A DNA stretch of 64,000 nucleotides from Clostridia bacterium (GTDB taxonomy: Bacteria; Bacillota; Clostridia; Oscillospirales; Acutalibacteraceae): contig JAUNDK010000003.1 of NCBI GenBank assembly GCA_030526115.1, forward strand, positions 5,947 through 69,946. The letters are read 5' to 3'. The notes under the pieces are model-generated. The model made no database searches. It saw only the letters and a list, made by a program, of their open reading frames with translations, and was not told the DNA's origin. The position numbers and the translations under genes are program-made. Each line of letters opens with the position of its first letter. The first letter of the stretch is position 1. Of the stretch, positions 7,120 to 15,063 are shown piece after piece.

Positions 7120-7680
7120 ATGATAGAAGTTGAAGTAAAAATCAAAGTAAATGACAAGGCAGAAATTATCGAAGCCCTCAAAAAACAGGGATTTACAAAA
7201 GGGAAAACTTTAAGAGAGTCAGATACCTATTTCAAAGCGGAATTCCATGATTTCATAGCAATAGGCGATGCTCTCAGAATCAGACGCACCGAGAATCTTG
7301 ATACCGGTGAAAAAGAAGACATGATTACCTACAAGGGACCAAGGCTCGACACCAGAACCAAAACAAGGGAAGAGCTTGAGACAGGTGTTGAAGATTCGGA
7401 TCTTATGGAAAAGGTTTTCACAAACCTCGGGTTTGAGAAGGTGAATCCGGTTGTAAAGGTGAGAGAATACTATCATCTTGATAATCTCACAGCCTGCGTT
7501 GACAGGGTGGAGGGCCTGGGGTCTTTCCTTGAGCTGGAAATAATCGTATCAGAGAATGACGGCATGGAAGCAGCAACAACGAAGATTTCCGCAATGCTTG
7601 AAAAGCTTGGTCACAATATGGACGAAACCATAAAGACAAGTTACCTTGGATTGATTCAGCTTAAAAACGGAGCCATGTAA
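7120..7680 (+). CDS. CYTH domain protein (class IV adenylate cyclase/thiamine triphosphatase-like)
   Basis: 186-residue CYTH-fold protein. The N-terminal ExExK signature is present as EVEVK at residues 3-7, followed by alternating charged strands (RIRR, TYKGP, KVREYYHLD) typical of the triphosphate tunnel that binds polyphosphate-type substrates with Mg or Mn. Members are class IV adenylate cyclases (CyaB) or inorganic/thiamine triphosphatases, and sequence reading alone does not separate these. AAGGAG precedes the ATG. It is a lone gene between the protease terminator and the T-box promoter. Confidence 0.88.
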   Translation: MIEVEVKIKVNDKAEIIEALKKQGFTKGKTLRESDTYFKAEFHDFIAIGDALRIRRTENLDTGEKEDMITYKGPRLDTRTKTREELETGVEDSDLMEKVFTNLGFEKVNPVVKVREYYHLDNLTACVDRVEGLGSFLELEIIVSENDGMEAATTKISAMLEKLGHNMDETIKTSYLGLIQLKNGAM

Positions 7681-7695
7681 TAATACACAAAAATC

Positions 7696-7724
7696 TTGAC
7701 ATTACCTTGCAATGAGTTTATAAT
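7696..7724 (+). promoter_or_regulatory. Perfect-consensus promoter of the T-box/aminotransferase/trpS operon
   Basis: TTGACA (7696-7701), 17-nt spacer, TATAAT (7719-7724). Confidence 0.88.
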
Positions 7725-7734
7725 TCTTGTTAAT

Positions 7735-7967
7735 TAAACCGTAGACTGTGAATAGTAACAGGGCAAAACCACCAAAGAGAGCTGAGTCAGGTGAAAGTCA
7801 GCGTGAATTACCCCTGCGAATGGACACATGAGGGCATCCGGGAAACTCAGTATCGGATGACGTGCGCCGCGTTAAGGCATAGAGTGAGAAAGATAAGATT
7901 CTTTCTAATTTGGGTGGTACCGCAGAACTTTCGCTTCTGTCCCTTATCCGGGGCAGAAGTTTTTTTA
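7735..7967 (+). promoter_or_regulatory. T-box leader, probable tRNA-Trp (UGG specifier)
   Basis: A leader of about 230 nt with T-box hallmarks. It has an AGAGAG stem I element (7777-7782) followed by the GGTGAAAG apical block. A candidate specifier codon TGG at 7821-7823 sits in the context GAATGGAC. The antiterminator T-box TGGTACCGCAG is at 7915-7925, and a competing terminator is at 7934-7967 (CTTCTG...CAGAAG plus seven T). Uncharged tRNA would stabilise the antiterminator and switch on the aminotransferase and trpS genes. The TGG assignment rests on position and on the downstream trpS gene. The T-box itself is firm. Confidence 0.92.
7934..7967 (+). terminator. T-box regulated terminator
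   Basis: CTTCTGTCCC, TTATCC, GGGGCAGAAG, then TTTTTTT. It is the terminator alternative of the T-box leader, 34 bp before the aminotransferase start. Confidence 0.9.
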
Positions 7968-8000
7968 TTTCAGAAATATATAAGGAAGGAAAGAAATATT

Positions 8001-9194
8001 ATGGAATATAAGTTTTCCGACAGAGTAAGTACATTAAAACCATCAGCCATCAGAGAGATTTTCAAGTATGCAGCAGACCCAAGCTACATCTCCCTCTCAG
8101 CAGGTAACCCTGCACCTGAGGCTTTTCCGGCAAAGGAAATTGCAGAGATAAGCGCAAAGCTTCTCGCAGAGAATCCTATTCTCGCACTTCAGTACAGCGT
8201 AACAGAGGGTTATCCTCTGCTTCGTGAGGAGCTCACAAAATACCTTAAAGAGAATCACAACATCGGCCGTGATTTTGATAACATTATCATCACCAGTGGT
8301 GCACAGCAGATTGCAGACCTTCTCACAAAGGCTGTTGTAAACGAGGGAGATGTTGTTATCACAGAAGCACCTTCATTCATCGGCTGTCTCAATACTTTCA
8401 GAGCATACAACGCAAAGCTCGTTGGTGTTCCGATGGAGAGCGACGGCATGAACATCGAGAAGCTCGAGGAAGCTCTCAAGAACAACCCTAACGCAAAGTT
8501 CATCTACACAATTCCGAACTTCCAGAATCCTTCAGGAATCACAATGAGCCTTGAGAAGCGTCACGCTGTTTACGATCTCGCTAAGAAGTACGGTGTACTC
8601 ATCCTTGAAGATAACCCATACGGTGATTTAAGATATATCGGTGAGGCTCTGCCATCCATCAAGTCCTTCGATGAAGACGGCATCGTTATGTATGCAGGTT
8701 CCTTCTCCAAGGTTATCAGCCCGGGTATGCGTGTAGCTTATGTTATGGGACCTCAGCCTGTAATTCAGAAAATGGTTGTATGTAAGCAGGGTGCGGATGT
8801 TCACACAAATATCTGGTCTCAGGTTGTATGCTATGAGTTCATGAAGAACTACGATTTCAACGCTCATCTTGAGAACCTCAGACAGATCTACACAAAGAAG
8901 AGACAGGTTCTCCTCGATGCAATGGAGAAGAACCTCGCACCTTACATCACATGGGATGACTTCAACGGCGGTCTTTTTGCATGGTGTCACCTCCCGGAGG
9001 GTGTGGATATGCTCGACTTCGTACAGAAGGCAGTTGAGAGAAAGGTATGCGTAGTTCCTGGAACAGCATTCCTCACAGATGAGAACGATCCTTGTGATGC
9101 TTTCAGAATCAACTTCTCAACACCGACAGATGAACAGCTTGTTAAGGGAATTGAAATTCTCGGACAGCTTATAAGAGATATTTTAGGAAAATAA
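8001..9194 (+). CDS. PLP-dependent aminotransferase, fold type I (aromatic/2-aminoadipate AT-like)
   Basis: 397-residue class I/II aminotransferase of the LysN/ARO8/MocR-like group. SAGNPAPEAFP near residue 35, YGDLRY, and the PLP-lysine segment GSFSKVISPGMRVAY are all present. It would transfer an amino group between an amino acid and 2-oxoglutarate. The ATG at 8001 follows AAGGAAGG. The open frame continues upstream through the T-box, but that part is RNA structure, not coding. trpS follows after 16 bp, and both lie behind a T-box with a probable Trp specifier. This suggests an aromatic, perhaps tryptophan/indolepyruvate, specificity. That is inference from context. Confidence 0.88.
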   Translation: MEYKFSDRVSTLKPSAIREIFKYAADPSYISLSAGNPAPEAFPAKEIAEISAKLLAENPILALQYSVTEGYPLLREELTKYLKENHNIGRDFDNIIITSGAQQIADLLTKAVVNEGDVVITEAPSFIGCLNTFRAYNAKLVGVPMESDGMNIEKLEEALKNNPNAKFIYTIPNFQNPSGITMSLEKRHAVYDLAKKYGVLILEDNPYGDLRYIGEALPSIKSFDEDGIVMYAGSFSKVISPGMRVAYVMGPQPVIQKMVVCKQGADVHTNIWSQVVCYEFMKNYDFNAHLENLRQIYTKKRQVLLDAMEKNLAPYITWDDFNGGLFAWCHLPEGVDMLDFVQKAVERKVCVVPGTAFLTDENDPCDAFRINFSTPTDEQLVKGIEILGQLIRDILGK

Positions 9195-9210
9195 TCAAGG
9201 AGATTTACAA

Positions 9211-10215
9211 ATGGAAACCACAGAAAAGAAGAAGAGAGTCCTGAGCATGGTTCAGCCGACAGGTACCTTTACAATCGGTAACTATTTCGGCGCCCTCAAG
9301 AACTTTGCCGCACTTCAGGATGAATACGAGTGCGTTTATGCCATGGCAGACCTTCATGCCATCACAGTACGTCAGGAGCCAAAGCAGCTTCGTGAGAATG
9401 TTTACAAGTCCTATGCTTTAACACTTGCATGCGGTATTGACCTTGACAAGTCCATACTGTTTCTTCAGAGCCAGGTGCCTGAGCACAGCCAGCTCGCATG
9501 GATTTTAAACTGCTACACACAGTTCGGTGAGCTCTCCAGAATGACCCAGTTCAAGGATAAGTCCGCAAAGCACGCTGATAACATCAACGCAGGTCTGTTC
9601 ACATATCCTTGCCTCATGGCAGCGGATATTCTCCTCTATCAGGCAGACTATGTTCCGATCGGAGCAGACCAGAAGCAGCACCTCGAGCTTACAAGAAACA
9701 TTGCAGAGCGTTTCAATGGTGTTTATTCCCCAACATTTACCGTTCCTGACGGAATCATTCCAAAGAACGGTGCAAGAGTAATGAGCCTTGCAGATCCAAC
9801 AAAGAAGATGTCCAAATCTGACGATAACGTAAACTCTTTCATCACTCTTCTTGATCCAAGGGATACAATCATCAAGAAGTTCAAGAGAGCTGTTACAGAC
9901 AGCGAAGCATGTGTACGTTTTGCAGAGGGCAAAGACGGCATCAACAACCTCATGGGTATCTATTCTGCCGCAACAGGCAAGACAATGGAAGAGATTGAGG
10001 CAGAGTTCGCAGGTAAGGGCTACGGTGATTTCAAGGTTGCCGTAGGTGAAACAGTAGCCGATGTTCTCGCTCCTATTCAGGAGAAGTTTGCAGAGCTTTA
10101 TGCAGACAAGAAATATCTTGAGAAGTGCTTTGCGGAGAATGCCGAGAAGGCACACTATATTGCAAGAAAGACTGTCTCAAAGGTTATGAGAAAGATAGGT
10201 TATATTAACTTATAA
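9211..10215 (+). CDS. trpS: Tryptophanyl-tRNA synthetase
   Basis: Class Ic synthetase of 334 residues that charges tRNA-Trp using ATP. The HIGH-like motif is TIGN in TGTFTIGNYFGALKN (residues 17-31), the KMSKS loop is KKMSKSDDN near residue 197, and tryptophan-pocket segments such as YPCLMAADILLYQAD are present. Length is normal. It is the second gene of the T-box operon, with AAGGAG before the ATG and a terminator after the stop. Confidence 0.97.
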   Translation: METTEKKKRVLSMVQPTGTFTIGNYFGALKNFAALQDEYECVYAMADLHAITVRQEPKQLRENVYKSYALTLACGIDLDKSILFLQSQVPEHSQLAWILNCYTQFGELSRMTQFKDKSAKHADNINAGLFTYPCLMAADILLYQADYVPIGADQKQHLELTRNIAERFNGVYSPTFTVPDGIIPKNGARVMSLADPTKKMSKSDDNVNSFITLLDPRDTIIKKFKRAVTDSEACVRFAEGKDGINNLMGIYSAATGKTMEEIEAEFAGKGYGDFKVAVGETVADVLAPIQEKFAELYADKKYLEKCFAENAEKAHYIARKTVSKVMRKIGYINL

Positions 10216-10225
10216 TTGTTAAAAG

Positions 10226-10267
10226 CGGGAGGAGAGATAAAAATTTCTCCTCCCGAAATATTTTTGC
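10226..10267 (+). terminator. Intrinsic terminator after trpS
   Basis: CGGGAGGAGA and TCTCCTCCCG form a 10-bp stem with a 10-nt A/T-rich loop, followed by a broken T run. Confidence 0.75.
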
Positions 10268-10296
10268 TTGACAAGTAATGTCTGATGTGGTATTAT
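10268..10296 (+). promoter_or_regulatory. Promoter of the two tRNA-Ser genes
   Basis: TTGACA (10268-10273), 17-nt spacer, TATTAT (10291-10296), 16 bp before the first tRNA. Confidence 0.75.
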
Positions 10297-10311
10297 AATT
10301 GAGCTTGATAC

Positions 10312-10400
10312 GGAGAGATGTCCGAGCGGTTTAAGGAGCTAGTCTTGAAAACTAGTGATGCGGCAACGTACCAAGGGTTCGAATCCCTTTCTCTCCGCCA
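10312..10400 (+). tRNA. tRNA-Ser (anticodon TGA), CCA encoded
   Basis: Acceptor arms GGAGAGA and TCTCTCC, anticodon loop CTTGAAA giving anticodon TGA, a long variable arm as in class II tRNAs, a TTCGAAT T-loop, and genomically encoded CCA. Confidence 0.96.
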
Positions 10401-10453
10401 CTTCTTTTCATAAGAAGCACTTAATAAGTTACAATATGTAACTTCACCACCTT

Positions 10454-10543
10454 GCAGAAATACCCAAGTGGTGAAGGGGCTCCCCTGCTAAGGGAGTAGG
10501 TCGGGAAACCGGCGCGAGGGTTCAAATCCCTCTTTCTGCGCCA
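10454..10543 (+). tRNA. tRNA-Ser (anticodon GCT), CCA encoded
   Basis: Acceptor arms GCAGAAA and TTTCTGC, anticodon stem CTCCC/GGGAG with loop CTGCTAA giving anticodon GCT, a long variable arm, a TTCAAAT T-loop, and encoded CCA. Confidence 0.96.
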
Positions 10544-10547
10544 GGAA

Positions 10548-10575
10548 AAGCACTTGCAGATGCAGGTGCTTTTTT
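10548..10575 (+). terminator. Terminator of the tRNA-Ser pair
   Basis: AGCACTTGCA and TGCAGGTGCT form the stem, followed by TTTTT, directly after the second tRNA. Confidence 0.85.
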
Positions 10576-10606
10576 GCTTTTTATATAGTTTTAAAGGGAA
10601 AGTAAA

Positions 10607-10635
10607 GGGCGATACCTTCTGATTAGGTATCGCCC
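10607..10635 (-). terminator. Likely terminator of the SH3b-GH24 gene
   Basis: Perfect 10-bp stem (GGGCGATACC at 10607-10616 with GGTATCGCCC at 10626-10635) 7 bp past the stop codon at 10643. The minus-strand T run is interrupted (TTTACTTTCCC), so efficiency is uncertain. Confidence 0.6.
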
Positions 10636-10642
10636 GTTTTGC

Positions 10643-13600
10643 TTATTCATAACCTTTCATACATGAAGGATAAATGAACTGATATGTGTTTTCGCCGTAG
10701 TTGGATGCTGAGTAATAAGCATCGTCATAATTGGCGAAGAAGAAAATTTTTGCTTCTGCGAGTCGTCTCCAGAGAAGTCCCGGAACACATCCTCCGCCGG
10801 CAACATGCCACTGAAGGAGATTGTTTGCCACAACGGTAATATCCGCATATTTCAGATTTTTGGTTGTGGATGCGGAACTGAAATCAAGATTGCCTCGTGA
10901 CCAGGCGGTTCTTGTGGTTCCTGAACTTGTTTTATATGTGACCTTATACCATGTTCCCACAGAACTGCTGTAATATGCACCGATAACCTTTGCTGAGGTT
11001 CCGGCACTTACACTGTATCTTGTAGCGCCTAAATTGCAGGAAGAATAGGTATATCCGCTGAGTATAAAGCTTGCATTGAGTGGGGTAGTGGAGGAGGCTG
11101 AAGCCTTGATTGCGGTGTAATTCGGTGTGGTCAGTAGAGAGTCTCTTGTTCCGCTTCCACTGAGCCAGCCTGTGCCCACATTGTAGCTGAATGAGAGCAG
11201 GGCATCGAACTGAGCCTGATTAACCTGAAGCTTGTTACTGCTGATAAAACTGTTCAGGCTTGAGGTGAAAGATCCTTTGTTTACAGTATCACACAGCATT
11301 GCATAGGCCTCGGTTTTTGTCAGATTATTGTAGAAATATGTATTTCTGTAAACGACATATCCGTGGCCGAGGGTAGGTGCATCCGATACAAAGTAGTCAT
11401 CTTCAATGGTTGGAACATAACCCTCAAAGTTCGCAATGAGTTTCAGTATTTTATCACTGGCATAATGATTGTTTGATGTATATGCTGTTGATGAAGCACT
11501 TCCCACATGGAGTGTAAGACTGTAATAACCTGTTGACCATGTGGTGCCCGTTTTTGAATATACTTTTACTGTGTATTCACCGGCAGGAAGTGTGACGGAC
11601 TGCTTCCATATTCTTGTCTTGTTTGCGGCATATCCGTTCTGTGCTTCGTTTGATTCTGAAGTATAGCTTGTGACAGTATAACTTGAGCCGTTGCTTATTA
11701 CAAATTTAACGGCGGATTTGAGGCTGTCTGTAACAGCAACAAGGTTAAATGCCGAGTTTGCGACAGGGCAGTTCGGTGAGGAATAGGAGAATCTAACAGC
11801 TTCGGGAGCAGTAACCCTGACGGTAATCTTATCAGTACCGGAAGAATTTGAAATAGTACATGTACCTTCTTTTACGCCGTAAACAAAACCATCACGAATT
11901 GTTGCAACGGCTGAATTGCTTGTTACTGAGTAATTTCCCGCAACACGATAGCTCTTATACCTTGGAATATTTATGCTTCCGTCTGTATTGTCTGATGTAT
12001 CATCGTCCGGGTTGTAATCTGTGATTACTATATAATCCGTGCTTACATAACCTGTTGTGCCGCTTAATGTGCGAACCTTATACCATGCGGAGCTTGTTTT
12101 GCTGATAAGCTCAAGAACGGTGCCGTAATTCAGGGTTGTGATTATGGAACCTGATGTGGATGCGGAGCTTCTAAGGTTAAGACCGGATGTAGCTGTTACC
12201 TTATAATAGGTTTTGTCAGCCGCAGGAGTAGCCGTGGGTTTTGGTGTAGCTGTCGGCTTTGGTGTAGGTGTGGCGGTCGGTTTGACTGTTGCCGACGGTG
12301 TCGGAGTTGCTGTCGGCTTAGGTGTGGCTGTGGCACCTGTTGTGTAGTTCACAAAAGATACTTTTTTCAGGTAAGCCGATGCAATATAACCGGTTGTACC
12401 ACCCGGAGTTTTTACAGCATACCAGTCTGCGTTCTTTGTGCTTGTAACGCTTAAAATGACATTTGCAGATACTGTAATTTTCTGAGCATAGGAAGAACCG
12501 GCACCGCTTCTTACAGATACTTTCTGAGTTGTTATGTACATCAGAGAAGAAATCGGTGTGACTTTAGTGGTTGAGGAGCATTCCTTGAGATACTCCGATC
12601 TGACATAACCGGTTATTCCGTTGGAGAGTTTTACCTTATACCATGTGGAATTTGATTTTGATGTAACATAAAGCCTGAAATATGTGGGGAGTTTTGCTTT
12701 TGCTTCATATCCCGAGCCTGTACCGCTTCTGACATATGTTGTGGCAGTCGTCATATATACCTGAGTCGGGGATGCCGAAGGAGACGGTGTGGGGGTAGGC
12801 GTTGATGTTTTTACGGAGCAGCTTACCTTTTTAAGATATGCGGAGTGAATATATCCTGTTGTACCTGCCGGTGTTTTAACAGCATACCATGTGGCATTTG
12901 ATGTGCTTGTCACACTGAGTATGGTATTTTTGGCGATAACACCCTTGGATGAGTATGAGGTACCTTTGCCGGATCTCAGGTTTACATCTGCGGTAGTAAC
13001 ATACATGTTTGCACTTATAGGTGTAAGTTTATACTTTGTACCGACATAACTCAGTGAGGATGCTGCTATATAACCTGTAATTCCGTTAGCGAGTTTTACC
13101 TTATACCAGAGGGGATTTGCTGTCGAAGTTACCGATAGAACAAAATACTGAGGGAGTTTTCCTTTGCTTGTTCCTGAGGAGTTTGCTGTTGCCCTCAGGG
13201 TACTGTTATATTTCAGACGGTAATTTCCTGTGGATCGTTTGATTTCCTGAAGATAATCGGATGAACAGTAACCGAATATACCCGATTTGGTTCTTACTCT
13301 GAACCAGCTTGCATCAGATGTGCTTACAACGGTAACACCCTCACCTGAAGGAATAACATCGATGGAAGAGTATGATGTTCCCTTACCGCTTCTGAGTCTG
13401 AGGCTCGCAGTTGTTTTATAATTGGTGTTGAACTGAATTTTTGAGGTAGGAATATAACCTGTTTTTGCACTGAGAGTTTTAACCTTGCACCATTTGTTGT
13501 CGGAGCTCACAGATGTAATCTGAATTGAAGAATTCTGTGTTATACTTGCGACAGCTGAAGATGAGGTGCTCTTCTCAGAATAAAGCTTAACATCAGCTGT

Positions 13601-13732
13601 AACCTTACCTGTAATTACCGCGGCGGCCTCTGCCGTAAATGAACTTAGCGTGGGCATGCCGGTAAAAACAACAGTAAGTGCAAGCAGGAGTGACAGTCCT
13701 CGAATCAGTCCTCTTGTCATTTTGTTTTTCAT
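10643..13732 (-). CDS. Secreted multi-SH3b protein with GH24 lysozyme domain
   Basis: 1029-residue exported cell-wall hydrolase. It has a signal peptide at residues 1-37 and seven bacterial SH3 repeats (WYKVK...GTTGYI...LKKV pattern) over about 38-560. These are broken by Pro/Thr/Ser linkers (TPTPTPSPSASP; TPTPKPTATPKP). A beta-sandwich-like region follows, then a GH24 T4-lysozyme-type muramidase domain at about 755-930. The catalytic glutamate is in FEG (Glu770), with Asp778/779 and Thr787 before LGHGYV. The product should bind peptidoglycan through SH3b domains and cut N-acetylmuramic acid linkages. GH24 is better known from phage endolysins, so use in a long anchored autolysin is less usual. 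The start has AAAGGAAA upstream and a TTGAAA/TATTAT promoter. No phage genes surround it. Confidence 0.87.
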   Translation of the reverse strand: MKNKMTRGLIRGLSLLLALTVVFTGMPTLSSFTAEAAAVITGKVTADVKLYSEKSTSSSAVASITQNSSIQITSVSSDNKWCKVKTLSAKTGYIPTSKIQFNTNYKTTASLRLRSGKGTSYSSIDVIPSGEGVTVVSTSDASWFRVRTKSGIFGYCSSDYLQEIKRSTGNYRLKYNSTLRATANSSGTSKGKLPQYFVLSVTSTANPLWYKVKLANGITGYIAASSLSYVGTKYKLTPISANMYVTTADVNLRSGKGTSYSSKGVIAKNTILSVTSTSNATWYAVKTPAGTTGYIHSAYLKKVSCSVKTSTPTPTPSPSASPTQVYMTTATTYVRSGTGSGYEAKAKLPTYFRLYVTSKSNSTWYKVKLSNGITGYVRSEYLKECSSTTKVTPISSLMYITTQKVSVRSGAGSSYAQKITVSANVILSVTSTKNADWYAVKTPGGTTGYIASAYLKKVSFVNYTTGATATPKPTATPTPSATVKPTATPTPKPTATPKPTATPAADKTYYKVTATSGLNLRSSASTSGSIITTLNYGTVLELISKTSSAWYKVRTLSGTTGYVSTDYIVITDYNPDDDTSDNTDGSINIPRYKSYRVAGNYSVTSNSAVATIRDGFVYGVKEGTCTISNSSGTDKITVRVTAPEAVRFSYSSPNCPVANSAFNLVAVTDSLKSAVKFVISNGSSYTVTSYTSESNEAQNGYAANKTRIWKQSVTLPAGEYTVKVYSKTGTTWSTGYYSLTLHVGSASSTAYTSNNHYASDKILKLIANFEGYVPTIEDDYFVSDAPTLGHGYVVYRNTYFYNNLTKTEAYAMLCDTVNKGSFTSSLNSFISSNKLQVNQAQFDALLSFSYNVGTGWLSGSGTRDSLLTTPNYTAIKASASSTTPLNASFILSGYTYSSCNLGATRYSVSAGTSAKVIGAYYSSSVGTWYKVTYKTSSGTTRTAWSRGNLDFSSASTTKNLKYADITVVANNLLQWHVAGGGCVPGLLWRRLAEAKIFFFANYDDAYYSASNYGENTYQFIYPSCMKGYE

Positions 13733-13811
13733 ATCCTGTTTCCTTTCATACCAAAATTACATTTAACAAAAACTGCATAAATCAGCCATTTTAGTCATAA
13801 TTTTAAGGGGT

Positions 13812-13840
13812 ATAATATCATATGGGTGCAAAGTTTTCAA
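13812..13840 (-). promoter_or_regulatory. Promoter of the SH3b-GH24 gene
   Basis: Minus strand: TTGAAA (13835-13840), 17-nt spacer, TATTAT (13812-13817), 80 bp before the start codon. Confidence 0.65.
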
Positions 13841-13931
13841 CCACAAACTGGCCCTGTGTGAAAAGCTTTGCAATAACTTTGCATTTATAGGTATATAAGA
13901 GAAATTTGCTTTATTTATGTGCTGTTTTGTG

Positions 13932-13950
13932 TTATACTGACAAAGTATAA
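13932..13950 (+). promoter_or_regulatory. Palindromic operator candidate overlapping the dnaD promoter
   Basis: Perfect inverted repeat TTATACT, 5 bp, AGTATAA. It contains a TATACT -10 hexamer with TTTATT 17 bp upstream. It lies about 65 bp before the dnaD start in the divergent intergenic region. Confidence 0.45.
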
Positions 13951-14016
13951 GTATAAATAAATAGTGTGAAAAAGTCGGCTGTGTAAGGGTGAGTTGAGCC
14001 GATGAAAGGAGATTTT

Positions 14017-15042
14017 ATGAGTTATTATCTTAATCTTGGCGGATGGAGCAGTGTGTTCGCCGTACCGTCATCCATTGTGGACAGACATCTTAAACTGGCA
14101 GGCGAGAGTCAGCTCAAGGTTATACTCTGGGCGCTTCGTCATGGGGGAGAACTGTTTGACGAAGAGAGAGTCTGCGCCGAAACCGGAGTAAGACCGGAAA
14201 ACGTGAAAGAGGCTTTCGATTACTGGATAAGTGCAGGTGTACTGGGTACTGAGGGTAACAATCTCGCTCAGGGCAGCGAGAAGCCTCAAAGGGCAGAACC
14301 TGTCTCTGCTGACTCTGTTCCACAGGTTTCACCGCAGACTTTGCCTGAGAAAAAGCCGGAATCTGTAAAAGACAAAACAGATGACAAGGGTTTTACCCCT
14401 GTATTTGACAAAAAACCCATAAGACCGGATGCAATTTATATTGCTCAGCGTATGGCGGACGATAAAGAGGTAAACACTATCATGCGAGAGGCTGAAGCAA
14501 TGCTCGGCAGAATGCTTCCGCCAACACTCTCGGCAATACTCATCAACTGCTATGATATTTACGATATGCCTCCCGAGGTAATAGTGATGATGCTGAACTA
14601 CTGCATTTCTCAGGGCAAGACCAGTGTGCATTACATTGAAAAACTTGCCATAGACTGGGCTAACAGCGGTGTAAATTCCATGCAGGCAGCTGAGGAAAAG
14701 CTTCAGGAGCTGGACAGACACAACATAGCATGGAAGAAGATTGTGAACATATGCGGACTTCAGTTCAGGGCTGCAACAAAAAAAGAGACTGAACTCACAT
14801 ATAAGTGGATATATGATCTTCACAGCCCGGAGGAACTGATTGCCGAGGCCTATGACAGGTGTATCGGTAAGCTGGGTAAGTTCAGCGCCAGCTATATGGA
14901 CCCTATTCTCGTTTCCTGGGCAAAGAACGGTTTTATCAGCATTGCTCAGGTTGAAGAAGCAGAGGCAAAAAAGAAAGCAAAACAGGAAAAACCCGGAAAC
15001 ACATCATTCGATTCCGAGTTCCTCGATACTATTTCAGACTAA
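14017..15042 (+). CDS. DnaD-domain replication initiation/primosome protein
   Basis: 341-residue protein with an N-terminal winged-helix segment (LKVILWALRHGGELFDEERVC), a variable linker, and two DnaD-type C-terminal repeats (about 145-215 and 235-310), including PEVIVMMLNYCISQGK and the YIEKLAIDWANSGVNS and YMDPILVSWAKNGF motifs. In Firmicutes such proteins remodel DNA at origins and help load the replicative helicase. The ATG at 14017 is preceded by AAAGGAG. An upstream in-frame ATG at 14002 overlaps that site and was not chosen. A DnaC-type loader follows 21 bp downstream, as expected for the primosome pair. Confidence 0.9.
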   Translation: MSYYLNLGGWSSVFAVPSSIVDRHLKLAGESQLKVILWALRHGGELFDEERVCAETGVRPENVKEAFDYWISAGVLGTEGNNLAQGSEKPQRAEPVSADSVPQVSPQTLPEKKPESVKDKTDDKGFTPVFDKKPIRPDAIYIAQRMADDKEVNTIMREAEAMLGRMLPPTLSAILINCYDIYDMPPEVIVMMLNYCISQGKTSVHYIEKLAIDWANSGVNSMQAAEEKLQELDRHNIAWKKIVNICGLQFRAATKKETELTYKWIYDLHSPEELIAEAYDRCIGKLGKFSASYMDPILVSWAKNGFISIAQVEEAEAKKKAKQEKPGNTSFDSEFLDTISD

Positions 15043-15063
15043 TTCTCCGAAAGGACTGGTAAT

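Noticed and set aside
7791..8000. N-terminal extension of the aminotransferase from an upstream start
   Set aside because: The stretch is the T-box leader including its terminator. A good ribosome site and conserved N-terminus begin at 8001.
10643..13732. Prophage lysis cassette
   Set aside because: GH24 suggests phage origin, but there is no holin, tail, capsid or integrase gene nearby and the protein has a Sec signal and SH3b repeats.
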